A stretch of 64,000 nucleotides of DNA. It comes from Raffaelea ambrosiae (Eukaryota; Ascomycota; Sordariomycetes; Ophiostomatales; Ophiostomataceae). The notes under the pieces are model-generated. The model made no database searches, was not told the DNA's origin, and worked only from the letters and a program-made list of their open reading frames with translations. This document shows, in pieces, positions 53,953 to 63,924 of this stretch. The stretch lies in contig PCDI01000002.1 in assembly GCA_002778195.1 (NCBI GenBank), forward strand, positions 682,001-746,000. Direction: 5' to 3'. The position numbers were made by a program, and so were the translations under genes. Numbering within the stretch: the stretch's first letter is position 1; each line of letters starts with the position of its first letter.

Positions 53953-56372
53953 CTAGGACGCGCCCGACGGGATGCCCAATACGGAAAACAGAGCTTCGGG
54001 GTCGGCGGGGCGGCCGCCCAAGAACGCCGTGACCATCTCCGCATCGTCTCTGCTGCCGCCGGGCTCGAGAATGCCCTCGCGGAAGCGCTTCCAGGCGGTG
54101 CGCGAGAGCGGGTCGTCGGCAAACGTGGTCTGGAAGACGTCGGCGGCAAAGATCTCGGCGCTGTTGCTGGTCAGCCTGCCGCCTGGCTTTTCTGAGATGC
54201 CTCGCCCATAACGCGTTACCAGATGTACGAGTAGAAGGCCGCGTCGTAGTTTGTGAGCACCGATCGCTCCGCGGCATAGGACCACGTGTCCTCGGGCAGC
54301 CGGCGGAACGTGAGCTTCTCGAAAATGGCCCGGTGCAGCTGTCCCACGTCGGCCTGCAGCAGGTCCGCGCGGCTCGCCGGGTTGTGCACGGCCAGGTCAA
54401 ACAAGACCGACATGCTGTGCGGGTCAGCGGTCATCAGCCAGGACAGACAGCAAGCCCTCCGCTCTCTCTGTTTGGGCCCGAACGCACAGGATGCCGAGGA
54501 TCTTGGAGACCCGGCCGGACGCGTGCCGGCGCATGCGCTGCTCCAGGAGCGTGTCGGGGATGGTCTCCGGGGGCGGCTCGCCGCCGGGGTGCGCGCTCTG
54601 CCAGGCCGCCATGTAGGCCGGGTCGACGCGCGTATAGTGCCGGCCGATGGTGCGCAGCACGTCCGGAATCCACGCCCACTGCTCCATCATCATGCCGATG
54701 CCCTCCGAAAGCTCGGTGGAGGCACGGCTGCCGTGGAAGCGGGCGTACGTGGACCGGCCGATCATGTCGTGGACGCTATGGCCGAGCTCTGCCCGGGGGA
54801 CAGCGCGGTCAGCCAGGGTGGGGACAAAGGGACGGCCAAGCAGACTGACCGTGGAACAGGGTGGCGACCTGGTGCGGGCTCAAAAGGTAGCCGCGCGACG
54901 GCGAGAGATGGTAGTGGCACATGATGGTATTGACCGGATGCATCCTCGTGCCGTCCGGCTTCCTGAATCCCTGGAGCCGCGGTGCATTTAGCGACACAGC
55001 ATGGCTTGGGAAGCCGTGCATGATGGAAAGAAGGGAAAGGGGGGGGGGGTGTTCTCACCGGCTGCAGGTTGACACTCATGCACCCCCGGTGCTTGTTGGG
55101 GCGGCTCAGAATGTCGGCCAGCAGGTACCCGACAAACGTGTCTCGGCTGTCGTCGCGATCGTCCCACACCGCCCAGCCCGTCACATCCGCATGCCAGACG
55201 ACGGTGGCCAGGTCGTCCCGCGCGAGCGGCTCGAAGCGGAGCTGCAGACAGTCGGCGTAGACGGCGAGAATGCTGTCCACGGTGTGGCGCAGCGGGAAGT
55301 ATTCCGACAGGCTGGCCGGGTCGGCCGGGCCGGCCGGGTCGGCCGCGGTCTGCTTCTCCTGGTCGAGCTGGGTGCTGTAGTAGAGGTAGTCCCACGGCGG
55401 CATGGGCGCGCTGCTGTCGGCCCCCTCCGACGAGCCGGCCGCGTGCTTCTGCAGACAGCGGCGCCGGAACGCGTCCACCTCGTCGAACGCGGCCCGCGCA
55501 TGCGGAATCAGCGCGTCGGCCACGCGGCCCATCAGCGCCTCCACCTCCTCCATCGACGCGGCCATGCGGTAGGGCAGCTTTGTGGCGGCGTGGTTGGCCG
55601 CCCCGAGCTCGCGAGCGTTCTCGTCGCGGAGGAGGACGACCTCGCGGAAGAGCGGCTTGTTCTCGGGACACCGCCGGTGGTGGGCCAGAAACATGCGTCT
55701 GCGCGTCTCCGGGTTGTGGGCGTGCCGCAGCACCGTGCCGTGCTTGTGGAGGCCATAGTACGCCTTGCCGTCGGCACGCGCGGGCGCCCGGTCTCCGGGC
55801 GGCAGGCCGTCCACCTCCTCGGCCGTGAAGAGCAGGCCGTCGGCATCGTCCTCGACGCCGCCGCCGCCGGTCTGGCGGAGGTTGCGCGCAAACGCATTGC
55901 ACAGCGCCTGGATGCGGCTGTCGCGCTCCTGGCGGCGCCGGATGCCGGCCTCGTCGAGCACGCCGAGGCCGTCGTCCTCGCACTCCAGCACGAGGCGGTC
56001 GACCAGCTTCTGCGACTCGCCGTCGAGTGGCTCGCCCCGGGTCTGCACCGCCTTGAGGAGGACGTAGAGGCCGCGCCGCTGGCCCGGGTCTTGCTTCGGC
56101 CAGGCCACCTCGGCGGCCTCGACGGCGTCCTGGACGGCGCGGCTGGGCGAGCAGTACTTCAGGGCGCGGATGGTGGCGGCCTCGCCTTTCTGGGCGTTCT
56201 CGAGCTCCACGAGAGGCCGGACGACGTTGTCGAAGCACGCGGTGGCGGCGGTGACGGATGCCAGGATGGCGCTGGCGACGCGCTGGTGCTCGGCGATGTG
56301 CCGCCGCGTGATGGGCAGGATCTCGTCGGCGCGCGGAATGGCCGGCAGCGGCTGCGGCGGTGTCCGGGCCAT
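53953..56372 (-). CDS. M3-family zinc metallopeptidase (thimet oligopeptidase/saccharolysin type)
   Basis: Five exons (56372-55059, 54970-54850, 54788-54488, 54414-54220, 54160-53953) sum to 2139 nt, 712 aa, a normal M3 length. Intron 2 splits the active-site codon: LFH|ELGHSVHDM restores the zinc motif H478-E479-L-G-H482. The later metal ligand region is ASTELSEGIGMMMEQW. Other M3 blocks are GLHKHGTVLRHAHNPETRRR, YYSTQLDQEK, VWHADVTGWAVWDDRD and GYLLADILSRPNKHRGC. The enzyme would degrade short peptides in cytosol or organelles; no targeting signal is clear. For the last intron two more acceptors are in phase (giving YIW-LTSNSAEIF or YIC-NSAEIF). The one used (YIC-AEIFAADVF) best keeps family spacing but puts Cys where Trp is usual. 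The gene lies inside the pseudokinase array, same strand. Confidence 0.88.
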
Positions 56373-57303
56373 GGTCTGCGTCGTGCCCGTGCGATGCGTT
56401 CTTGGTTCGGGGCTGACCGCGCATACGCATCGGCAAATCAGGATGAAGTACACGTGGACAAAGAAAATCCAAACTACGTGACCAATGACTCGTCAAACAA
56501 CGAACCTGTCAGAAGACATGCAGCTAGGGCCTACAACATATCAATCACGTGTATGGAAAGCAAGGTGTATGGAAAGCAAGGGAGCGGCACAAGAATCATA
56601 CTTGGAACCATTCCATCTTGACGTTGCCGTACGTGGATCACAAAAGGGCAGAGTAGCAGAAGGGCTTGGAAAACGGGACAATCCATGCTGTTGATTATTG
56701 AGTGATAACAAGGAGAGAAAACAGCCGTGGATCCACCAGTCCTTTCTGTTTTCGCACAAGGCTTCGTCTGTAGTCCAGCCTTTTTTTAGAATATTCGACA
56801 CCCCTGCGATGTGTATGCCGGCCTTTATTACTCGTTTGTTTTTCTTATCTTTTTGCTTGCACTGCCTGGCCAGCAAGAACCGGCAAAGCCCGGCCTTGTT
56901 CGGCCTTGGGTTTTTCCATATGCATACTCTCGAGATACCATCTGCCCTTGTTCTTCAACATTGGGCCGAGTGATCGATGGCCGCAAGGTCGAACAGGCGG
57001 CCCACCCGGCATGGACACCGTATGATCTCCTCACTTGTACAGCCGCGGCTCTCGTCCCATCTGGAGAGCTCTCTCTCCACTTGCGCTGCTGCGTCCTTGC
57101 ACGCACGAGGAACCACGACGCAAACCCCCCTCTCGAGCCTCGGAGGCATGCCCTTTCTGGAAAGGCGCGGGTGCCCATCATGTCCCGCCACAACCGCGCG
57201 TATAAAGAGGGGAGTCGACTTACACCGCCCTCGTCTTCGGCACCCGCTCTTCTCTCCTCCAGCTTCTCCCATTCCTCCGCCACCCCTCTGCTGCCGTGAC
57301 ACG
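56373..57303. other. Divergent promoter region
   Basis: No gene seen. It separates the M3 peptidase (minus) from the secreted-protein gene (plus). A duplicated GTATGGAAAGCAAG (56551-56564 and 56567-56580) lies near the peptidase side. Confidence 0.5.
57201..57207 (+). promoter_or_regulatory. TATA box of the secreted-protein gene
   Basis: TATAAAG, about 100 bp before the start codon and followed by a pyrimidine-rich leader (CTTCTCTCCTCCAGCTTCTC). Confidence 0.6.
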
Positions 57304-58953
57304 ATGCGCACGTCCACCTTGCTCGGCCTGCTGGCGGCTCCGGCCGCCGCGGCCGTGCCGCTCAGCCGCTTCGCGCAGGAGCTGACGGACGAGGCCATGG
57401 CCATCCAGGACCAGATCTACGACCCGTCGGCGGGCTACCTGTACGACTTTTACTATCCGCTGGCCGCCGGGCCCCACGAGACGCGGGCGTCGGTGTGGTA
57501 CGCGGCGGGCCTGCTGCAGCGCGGCCGCGTGACGGCGTGGCAGAACGACACGGCGGAGGCGGCCAAGATCCTGCGCAACGTGATCGCGGGCCAGGAGACG
57601 AACACGTCGGCGCAGTGGTTCGGCGACTACACGGTGTACCCGGAGCAGCCGACGGTGGGCTCGGCGGCGTACGCGCCGGTGATCTACAACTCGTGGGACC
57701 CCAACTGGCGCGGCTTCATCGGCACGAGCCTGATTGTCATCTACGAGGAGTTTGGCCACCGGCTGGACGCCGCGCTGCGGCAGCAGATCGTGGCGAGCCT
57801 GCGCAACAACAGCATCGGCGACAGCTACCGCGTGGGCGGCGTCGACGACGACAACCTGTACCCGGCGTACTCGAACGCGTGGCTGATGCGCACCGTGACC
57901 GCCGCCTGGACCGGCCGCCAGATCGGCGACGCCAACATGACCGCCGCCGCCGACGCCGACGCGCGCGCCTTCCTCGACCTGTTCGACCGCAACGGCACGC
58001 TGTCCGAGTTCAACGGGCCGACGTACGCGGGCGTGTCGCTGTACGCGCTGACCGTGGGCGCCAAGTACCTGGGCCACACGGACGCCGTCATCGGGCAGCA
58101 GGCCGCGCGCGTCGTCCGCCGCGTCTGGGCCTACACGGCCGCGCTGTGGAACGCCAACCTGCGCAACCTGGCCGGGCCCTGGGACCGCTCGTACGGCTTC
58201 GACATGAACCGCTACGTCGCCATCCTCGACCTCTGGGTCTGGGCCCTCGTCGGCCGCGACGCCGCCTGGCCCCGCCGCCGCCAGCCCGTCTGGACCTACG
58301 CCCACGCCGACGACCTCGAGTTCGCGCCCCTGCTCGCCGTCCTGGCCGACTACCACAAGTCGCTGCTGCCGGCCGCCACGCTGGGCCGGCTCACCCGCTT
58401 TCCCGACGACGAAGAGCGCGTCTGGGCCGGCCACGCCTACGCGCCGCCCGCCGACTACGCGCCGCGCAACATCTCCGCCTGGCTGTCGGCCAACGTGACC
58501 ATCGGCGCCGCCTCCTTCCACCAGCGCAGCGTCGGCGGCTTCTCCCTGGACGCCACCTCGTTCAGCCCGGCCGTCGTGCAGTGGCGGCGGCCCGGCTCCG
58601 ACTCCGTCGGCTACCTGAGCCTGCACCCGGCCGAGACGGCGCTGCAGGCGTCCGTGGGGCCCCGCGCCCTTAACCTGACGTACCCGCTCGGCAACGCGTC
58701 GTCGACGTTTACCTTTGTGCTCGCCACGAACCCGCTGGGCCAGACGCGCGACCTGGCCGCGTGGGACGACGTCGACGGCCTGCGGATCGCCGTCGTCGGC
58801 GGCACCGTGGACCCGACGCCGCACTTCTCCTTCTGCGGCCTGGTGGGCGGCACCTGCGACATTGTGCACAACTTTGAGTTCTGGAACGTGACCTTTGCCA
58901 TGCCGGCCAACAGCACGGCGACCCCGAGCATCGAGCTGGCGTTTGCGCAGTAG
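57304..58953 (+). CDS. Secreted conserved protein of unknown function (likely alpha-helical barrel)
   Basis: One exon, 549 aa. Starts with a signal peptide (MRTSTLLGLLAAPAAAAVPL). At least eight N-glycosylation sequons (NDT, NTS, NNS, NMT, NGT, NIS, NVT, NLT, NAS) support secretion. Blocks such as YNSWDPNWRGFIGTSLIVI, YPAYSNAWLMRTVTAAW, GTLSEFNGPTYAGVSLYAL and AGPWDRSYGFDMNRYVAI match a conserved family of extracellular fungal proteins that I recall as uncharacterised. Regular helical segments with W/Y-rich loops resemble (alpha/alpha)-toroid carbohydrate-active enzymes. Conserved Asp/Glu in SEFNGPTY and WDRSYGFDMNRY would be candidates for active residues. Enzymatic function is not established. 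The C-terminal ~120 residues look beta-rich. The upstream frame is open but lacks a better start than this ATG after a TATA box. Confidence 0.85.
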   Translation: MRTSTLLGLLAAPAAAAVPLSRFAQELTDEAMAIQDQIYDPSAGYLYDFYYPLAAGPHETRASVWYAAGLLQRGRVTAWQNDTAEAAKILRNVIAGQETNTSAQWFGDYTVYPEQPTVGSAAYAPVIYNSWDPNWRGFIGTSLIVIYEEFGHRLDAALRQQIVASLRNNSIGDSYRVGGVDDDNLYPAYSNAWLMRTVTAAWTGRQIGDANMTAAADADARAFLDLFDRNGTLSEFNGPTYAGVSLYALTVGAKYLGHTDAVIGQQAARVVRRVWAYTAALWNANLRNLAGPWDRSYGFDMNRYVAILDLWVWALVGRDAAWPRRRQPVWTYAHADDLEFAPLLAVLADYHKSLLPAATLGRLTRFPDDEERVWAGHAYAPPADYAPRNISAWLSANVTIGAASFHQRSVGGFSLDATSFSPAVVQWRRPGSDSVGYLSLHPAETALQASVGPRALNLTYPLGNASSTFTFVLATNPLGQTRDLAAWDDVDGLRIAVVGGTVDPTPHFSFCGLVGGTCDIVHNFEFWNVTFAMPANSTATPSIELAFAQ

Positions 58954-59214
58954 CAGGATGATTCGCGTTTGACTTTCCGTCTCGTAAGAAGCTTTGTATA
59001 CATGTTGTTCTTTGGTAGCATTTCGATATCTGCAGCCGTCTGAGCATGCGAGCCAATGGTTGCTGCAAGCCGTGAAGTCAAGAAAAGAAGAAAAAGAAAG
59101 GGCTAGAAAAGCCAGAGGAGGAGTCTATATCATACATGAAAATACGGCAAACAATTGCTACAAGCCATCAGAGAAACCAACCGAGAAACAAAAAATAGTC
59201 TACCCATGCTTGTT

Positions 59215-60020
59215 TTAACAGTCGCGAAGAATTCGCCTGAGCCCAGCAACATCCTCCTTTTCGGCTGCGTCGCATAGAAAGTCATTCAGTTCCCCGACAA
59301 GCTCGCTGGTAGTTGCATACTGGCTCTTCCACCATGTAGACACGACTCCGCCAAGTTGCCCCAGTTCACTGACGTCTGGGCACCCGTCCTCGGAACAGAG
59401 TTTCGCAACCTTGTCAGGAGACTCCTCTGCAAACGGCCGGCGTACGGTCATGACCTCGTACAGGAGAGAACCGAAGGCAACCCTGTCCAAATTCAAAGGT
59501 TTCAAATCCCCGCAGTCGTACTGTTCACCAGAACGTGTAGTTGGAAGTCGATCTTGGATACGTCGTTCGGGATAAAATGGACCCTTCGGGAACATGTGAA
59601 GTCGGTCACTTTGACCCTCCTACTTCCATCCAGCTGGACTGCGTCGATTCGCAGGTTTCCACGTGCGATTCCCAAGTGGTGCAGGTAGCCCAATGCCATG
59701 CCAATTTGTAGGATCCAGATGTGCTTTTGTCGATCGCCCAGTCTGTTCTTCGCGATGTAGTCCTTTCGGTGTCCATTCGTGGCGACTTCGAGATACACGC
59801 TTTGTTCAGTCGACCTCTCGCGCTGAAGGATGCATGGATGAATGGCATTCCACAGAAACTTGTAGATTTCATATTCGAGGCTGCTTATAGGGATGCCCGT
59901 ATTAGCGCCGCTGGCCGCTGGCGTGGAGTCCTTTGCTGGTGTTGGCCCAGCGCTAAGTTCACGGTGGTTTACCTCCGGCTCGACAAACTCGCGTGGTTGT
60001 GTGTGGTCGAGCTCTTCGCC
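59215..60020 (-). pseudogene. Kinase-fold gene, frameshifted (member 4 of the pseudokinase family)
   Basis: Two overlapping minus-strand frames together match the neighbours. The first, open from 60020 to 59502, covers EYEIYKFLWNAIHPCILQRE, IWILQIGMALGYLHHLG and the loop ARGNLRIDAVQLD, ending with VTDF. The second, 59619 to 59215, covers DRVAFGSLLYEVMTVRRPFA and the shared block CPDVSELGQLGGVVSTWW. The shift must lie between 59505 and 59619. No GT-AG pair I could find restores frame while keeping AFGS. The first frame has no ATG before residue ~110, so an upstream exon is missing or the start is lost. The catalytic loop (HRD replaced by RGN) is degenerate as in the other members, so the ancestor was probably already a pseudokinase. 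A single-base sequencing error is the main alternative. Confidence 0.72.
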
Positions 60021-60942
60021 TCACTCGCAGCGACATATTCTATCCACAGGTTGTTGGGACATTGTTGGTTGATGTTCGAGCGTACTACTTATTGGAGTAT
60101 GAAAGTATGGCTGGGTGGAAATGATGCTGATTAAAACGAGAGATTTTGGGCTGCGATTCTTCACAAACCTCGGGGCAAAAAGTAGCCATTCTAACAACAA
60201 ATAGATGGCGGAGGTATATCATGGCGAAAACGCAACCATGGTACGCAAAGCGATAAAATAGCGATGTCAGGACGAGACCTGGACAAGGAGCTTTGATTCA
60301 ATGCGATACCGTCCCTTTCGGGGTTGTCACGCGTGCCAACGTATAGGAACCAGGCAAAGAAACCCATTGTTTTGATCTACGACCTGAAAAGGATGCTGTA
60401 CATGACAAGTGACGGTGAGACCAACTGTTCTAACAGCTGGACTATCAAAATGGGTGATGTGGTTTCTCTTTTTCTAGTTTTCTTTTTCTTTCTTCTTTCC
60501 ATTATGATATGGAAAGAAAGTACAATGAATCTTGCAAGAGCCGCATAACAACCACGCCTGCTCGTCTGTGATAGATAGTGTGACCTTGATTTCTTTGGCA
60601 CTGAGAATTCTCATTCCGAGTTTCAGTGCTTGTTCTTTGACCTCTGGTCAACCCTGCTTCTTGTTCACCCTATCCGGAGGCTCTTTAGTGGACTCCAGGG
60701 CTAGCCGATGAGCGTGCCGTTAGCCGAAAGTCGGCCTTTACGTCATCGCGCGTCTTAGTGAGCCTAGTGCCGAACCCCACTATTGGGACAGGGCATAAGC
60801 AATAAATCCAAAGGGGGGGGGGACAGTCCAAGATTGCTGTGCAGTCATCTCCAAGAATTTTGTCCATTCAGGTCGCCGGGATTGTCAACCTGGCTGTCGC
60901 AAGAGGAACAGACGTCGGTGCAGAACAGAACCAAGGAACACC
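60021..60942. other. Intergenic region upstream of the thioesterase gene
   Basis: No gene seen. AT-richer sequence on the left; a G run at 60814-60821; leader of the thioesterase on the right. A missing first exon of kinase-like member 4 could lie in the left part, but I cannot identify it. Confidence 0.45.
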
Positions 60943-62508
60943 ATGGCGTCGGCTACCACCTCGGCGCGGAGGCTCGTCTCGTCTGCTTCGTCGGCGTCGC
61001 GCTCACTGCGTTCTCCGACCCGGTCCTCTCTCCACTCTGTGCGCAGCTTCGCCCATGCGCCTGCACGATGCTTCCAGGCGGCCGCTCCTCGGCTGACGGA
61101 CGGCGTCTTCCGCGGCCTGACCGACACGCGCCTGCCAATGCCGTGGATTGAGGCCTTTCGGCTGCAGCAGGAGGGCCAGTCGCTCGAGTTTGCCGAGGCC
61201 CACAACCACGAGCGCGACCTGACGCCCAGGAAGATGAAGGACAGCTATCATCGCGTGGTGGGTGGCAGACGTCTGCTAACTACTGGCTGAGCGCAAGCGC
61301 TGACGGACCCTCTCTGTAGGTGCTTCCTCTGGGCCAGGACCCGTGGTTGTCCGACACCTACATCAACTCGTCTGGGCATATTCGGTAGGTGGGCAGGCTG
61401 GCAGGGGTCCCCGAGGCATTGGCTTGCGCTGACGGACAGGCTCGGCACGATTTTCATGGACCTGGATGCGCTGTCGGGCATTGTGGTGTACAAGCACACG
61501 GGCCCCGGGGTGACGACGGTGACGGCGGCGGTGGACCGGATCGCGCTGGCGCACCCGCTGACGGAGATCTGCGACCTCGAGTACAGCGGCATGGTGACGT
61601 ATGCGTCGGGCCGCAGCAGCGCCGAGATCACCTGCAAGGTGTCGCGGGCGCGCGGCGCGGGCGAGGTCAGCCGGCCGGAGGACTTTTTGCTGAGCTGCAC
61701 GTTCACAATGGTGGCGCTGGACCCGAAGACGAAGCGGCCGACCAACATTCCCAGGCTGCTGTGCGACACGCCGGCGGAGGAGGCGGTGTTCCGCGCGGGC
61801 GAGGCCAAGTCGCTGGCCAAGAAGGAGGCGCGCAAGACGTCGCTGCTGGCGGTGGAGCCGGACGACGCGGAGTCGGCGCTGATCCACCAGATCTGGCTGC
61901 GGCAGCTGGCGTACCACGACCCCAGCCGGGCGCTGCGGCAGCCGGCCAACGTGCTGCTGATGGCGCACACGCGGCTGCACACGGCGGCCATCATGCAGCC
62001 GCAGTACCGCAACCGCCACCAGACCATGATCTTTGGCGGCTACCACATCAAGCAGACCTTTGAGCTGGCCTTTTGCTGCGCGGCGTCCTTTGCCCACGCC
62101 CGGCCCACCTTTGTCAGCGCCGACCCCTGCACCTTCCGCGAGCCCGTGCCCGTCGGCAGCGTGCTGTACCTGACGGCGACCGTGGCGTACACGGACCCGC
62201 CCGTGCTGGCCGACGACGGCAGCGAGCCGGCGCCCGCAAACGACCCGCCGCTGACCCGGGTGCACGTGCGCGTCGACAGCAAGGTGCGGCTGATGGAGCA
62301 CGGGCTGGCGCGGCCGACGGGGCAGTTCCACTACACGTTCACGGTGCCCAAGAACGTCAAAGTGCTGCCGCACACGTACGACGACTACATGGTGTATCTG
62401 GATGCGCGGCGGCGCGTGCGCAAGGACGACGCGCGGCGGAAGCAGCAGACGGACGAGGCGGGGCCGGCGGCGGCGGCGGACAGCCAGAAGGTGAACCTGA
62501 CGGAGTAG
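60943..62508 (+). CDS. Acyl-CoA thioesterase, Acot9-like (double hotdog), probably mitochondrial
   Basis: Three exons (60943-61257, 61320-61384, 61440-62508) give 1449 nt, 482 aa. The first ~45 residues are rich in Ser/Arg/Ala without acids, a mitochondrial presequence. The joins restore KDSYHRVVLPLGQDPWLSDTY and SSGHIRLGTIFMDLDALSGI, typical of the first hotdog domain of Acot9-type proteins. The second hotdog domain has ANVLLMAHTRLHTAAIMQPQ, IFGGYHIKQTFELAFCCA and SVLYLTATV. Family enzymes hydrolyse acyl-CoA to free acid and CoA and help control mitochondrial acyl-CoA pools. Introns are 55 and 62 bp, each with a GCTGAC-like branch site. The start has a good context (CACCATGG). The C-terminus is a charged tail. 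It converges with the esterase gene 350 bp away. Confidence 0.9.
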
Positions 62509-62858
62509 GGGAGGGGGGGGGTGGGGGAGGACAGGGAAGGAGCGGGCATGGACGGACGGTGCATGGCGACATGGGTAGGGCAGGACGACAGGGTCACGGT
62601 GGTCAATGGTCGGTGGTCACGGTAGTCCAGGCCACCAGTGTTGTTATGCATGCATTTTGTTGTATTTCTCGTATCCTTTCTCATGATGCATTGATCTATT
62701 TTGTGCATTTCTCGTATCTTTCTCCTTTCGCATTCATCTATTTGGTCTCTTCTGCTTTGTCTTGCTGGTCTGTTTTCATTTTGCTTCCCGTTCCGCTCAA
62801 GCCGTCCAAGACTTGTTCACGAGAAGGGCTCTTCATTCCATGACGTTCTCCTCCTCTC
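62509..62858. other. Convergent 3' region of thioesterase and esterase genes
   Basis: No gene seen. G-run right after the thioesterase stop (62511-62526), then repeated TTTCTCGTATC words (62675-62720), probably shared terminator sequence. Confidence 0.5.
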
Positions 62859-63924
62859 CTACAAGTGGTGCCGCGAAAAAAACTGCACCAGATGCTGGCT
62901 GGTCAAGTTGAAGGGGGCCGTCTGGTTCGGCCGTCCGGCCACGTCCAGGCCGCGCGTCGACGGCCACGCGTGGCCCAGCCCCTCGACGGTCAGCGCCCGC
63001 ACCTCGGCGTTGCGGGGACAGTCCCAGACCTCCTCCCACGTGCCCGGGTGGACCTGCGCGACGCGCGCCGGCTCCGGCCACGCGCCCGGGTACGCGGCGC
63101 GGCAGCCGTTGCGCTCGGCCCAGGCGCGGCGCCACAGGCGGGTGTCCGGCTCGGGGCCAAAGGAGCCGCCCAGGGGCGTGCGGCCGCGGAACTCGGTGAT
63201 GCGGTCCTCGACGCCGTGGGCGTGCAGCAGCGGGGCCGGCCGCGCGGGGCTGCAGTTGTAGAAGGCGTAGGTGCCCTGGTAGAGCGCGGGCGACACGGGC
63301 GCGAACGCGGCAAAGACGGCCGACGTGTCCGGGCGGCAGGCCAGCAGCGCGGTGAAGCCGCCGCCGTTGGACTTGCCGCAGGCGTAGACGCGGGTGCGGT
63401 CGACGGTGTAGCGGCCGGCGACGCGGTCGAGCACGTCCAAGACGTAGGCGATGTCGTCGACGGTGGTGTTCTCGTAGGGCGCGCCCTTCCAGATGCGCTT
63501 CATGTGCCAGTCGGCGTTGTCGACGCCCTGGGGGTACACGGTCAAGAAGGGCCGGCCGGCAATGGACAGCGCCGGGTCGGAGAGCTCGGTGATGCGCTGC
63601 TGGCGCGTGGAGTAGCCCGAGGCTGGGAGCGGACGGGAGGAGACGACGTGAGCGTGCAGGCCAGACGCGTGTGGACTCCGCACAAGAACACAAGAACACA
63701 AGAACACAAGAACACAAGAACACAAGAACACAAGAAAACTTACCACCGTGGAAGGAAAAGACCAGCGGATGGGGCTCGCCATGGACATAGGCCTCGGGGA
63801 CGTTGAGCAGGAACGTGCGCTCGGTCGGCAGGGTGACGTGGATGTTGCCGACGGGGGGGGGGGACGGATGGAGAAGGACCTGCGAAGCCTGGACGAGGCC
63901 GGCCAAGAAGGAGAGCGGCTGCAT
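62859..63924 (-). CDS. Secreted esterase, CE1 / PHB-depolymerase-type (feruloyl esterase-like)
   Basis: Two exons (63924-63744 and 63622-62859) give 945 nt, 314 aa. A signal peptide is present (MQPLSFLAGLVQASQVLLHP). The splice joins VFSFHG|ASGYSTRQQ, the oxyanion-hole region of this alpha/beta-hydrolase family. The nucleophile elbow is ACGKSNGGGF with Ser145. The acid and base are probably the Asp in HGVEDRITEF and the His in GLGHAWPS. TVDDIAYVLDVLDRVAGRY and FLTVYPQGVDN are typical of LpqC/feruloyl esterase C-type proteins. The enzyme likely releases ferulic or acetyl groups from plant cell-wall xylan outside the cell. Cysteine pairs (YNCSP, NGCRAAYP, WDCPRN) fit extracellular disulfides. 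The intron contains an 8-bp microsatellite. The gene lies whole within the window, 76 bp from its right edge. Confidence 0.9.
63681..63736. repeat. 8-bp microsatellite (CACAAGAA), 7 copies, inside the esterase intron
   Basis: Seven perfect units fill nearly half of the 121-bp intron, ending 2 bp from the TTAC donor (minus strand), so the repeat abuts the splice site. Confidence 0.97.

Noticed and set aside
53606..53956. 116-codon plus-strand ORF ending over the M3 stop codon
   Set aside because: The end (ELNAAEELVRRLLQLLLLPE) looks protein-like, but it lies antisense to and just beyond the M3 gene, lacks a good start and has no known match.
63681..63736. Regular 8-bp repeat as a CRISPR-like array
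   Set aside because: No spacers between units, and it lies within a fungal intron; it is a simple microsatellite.
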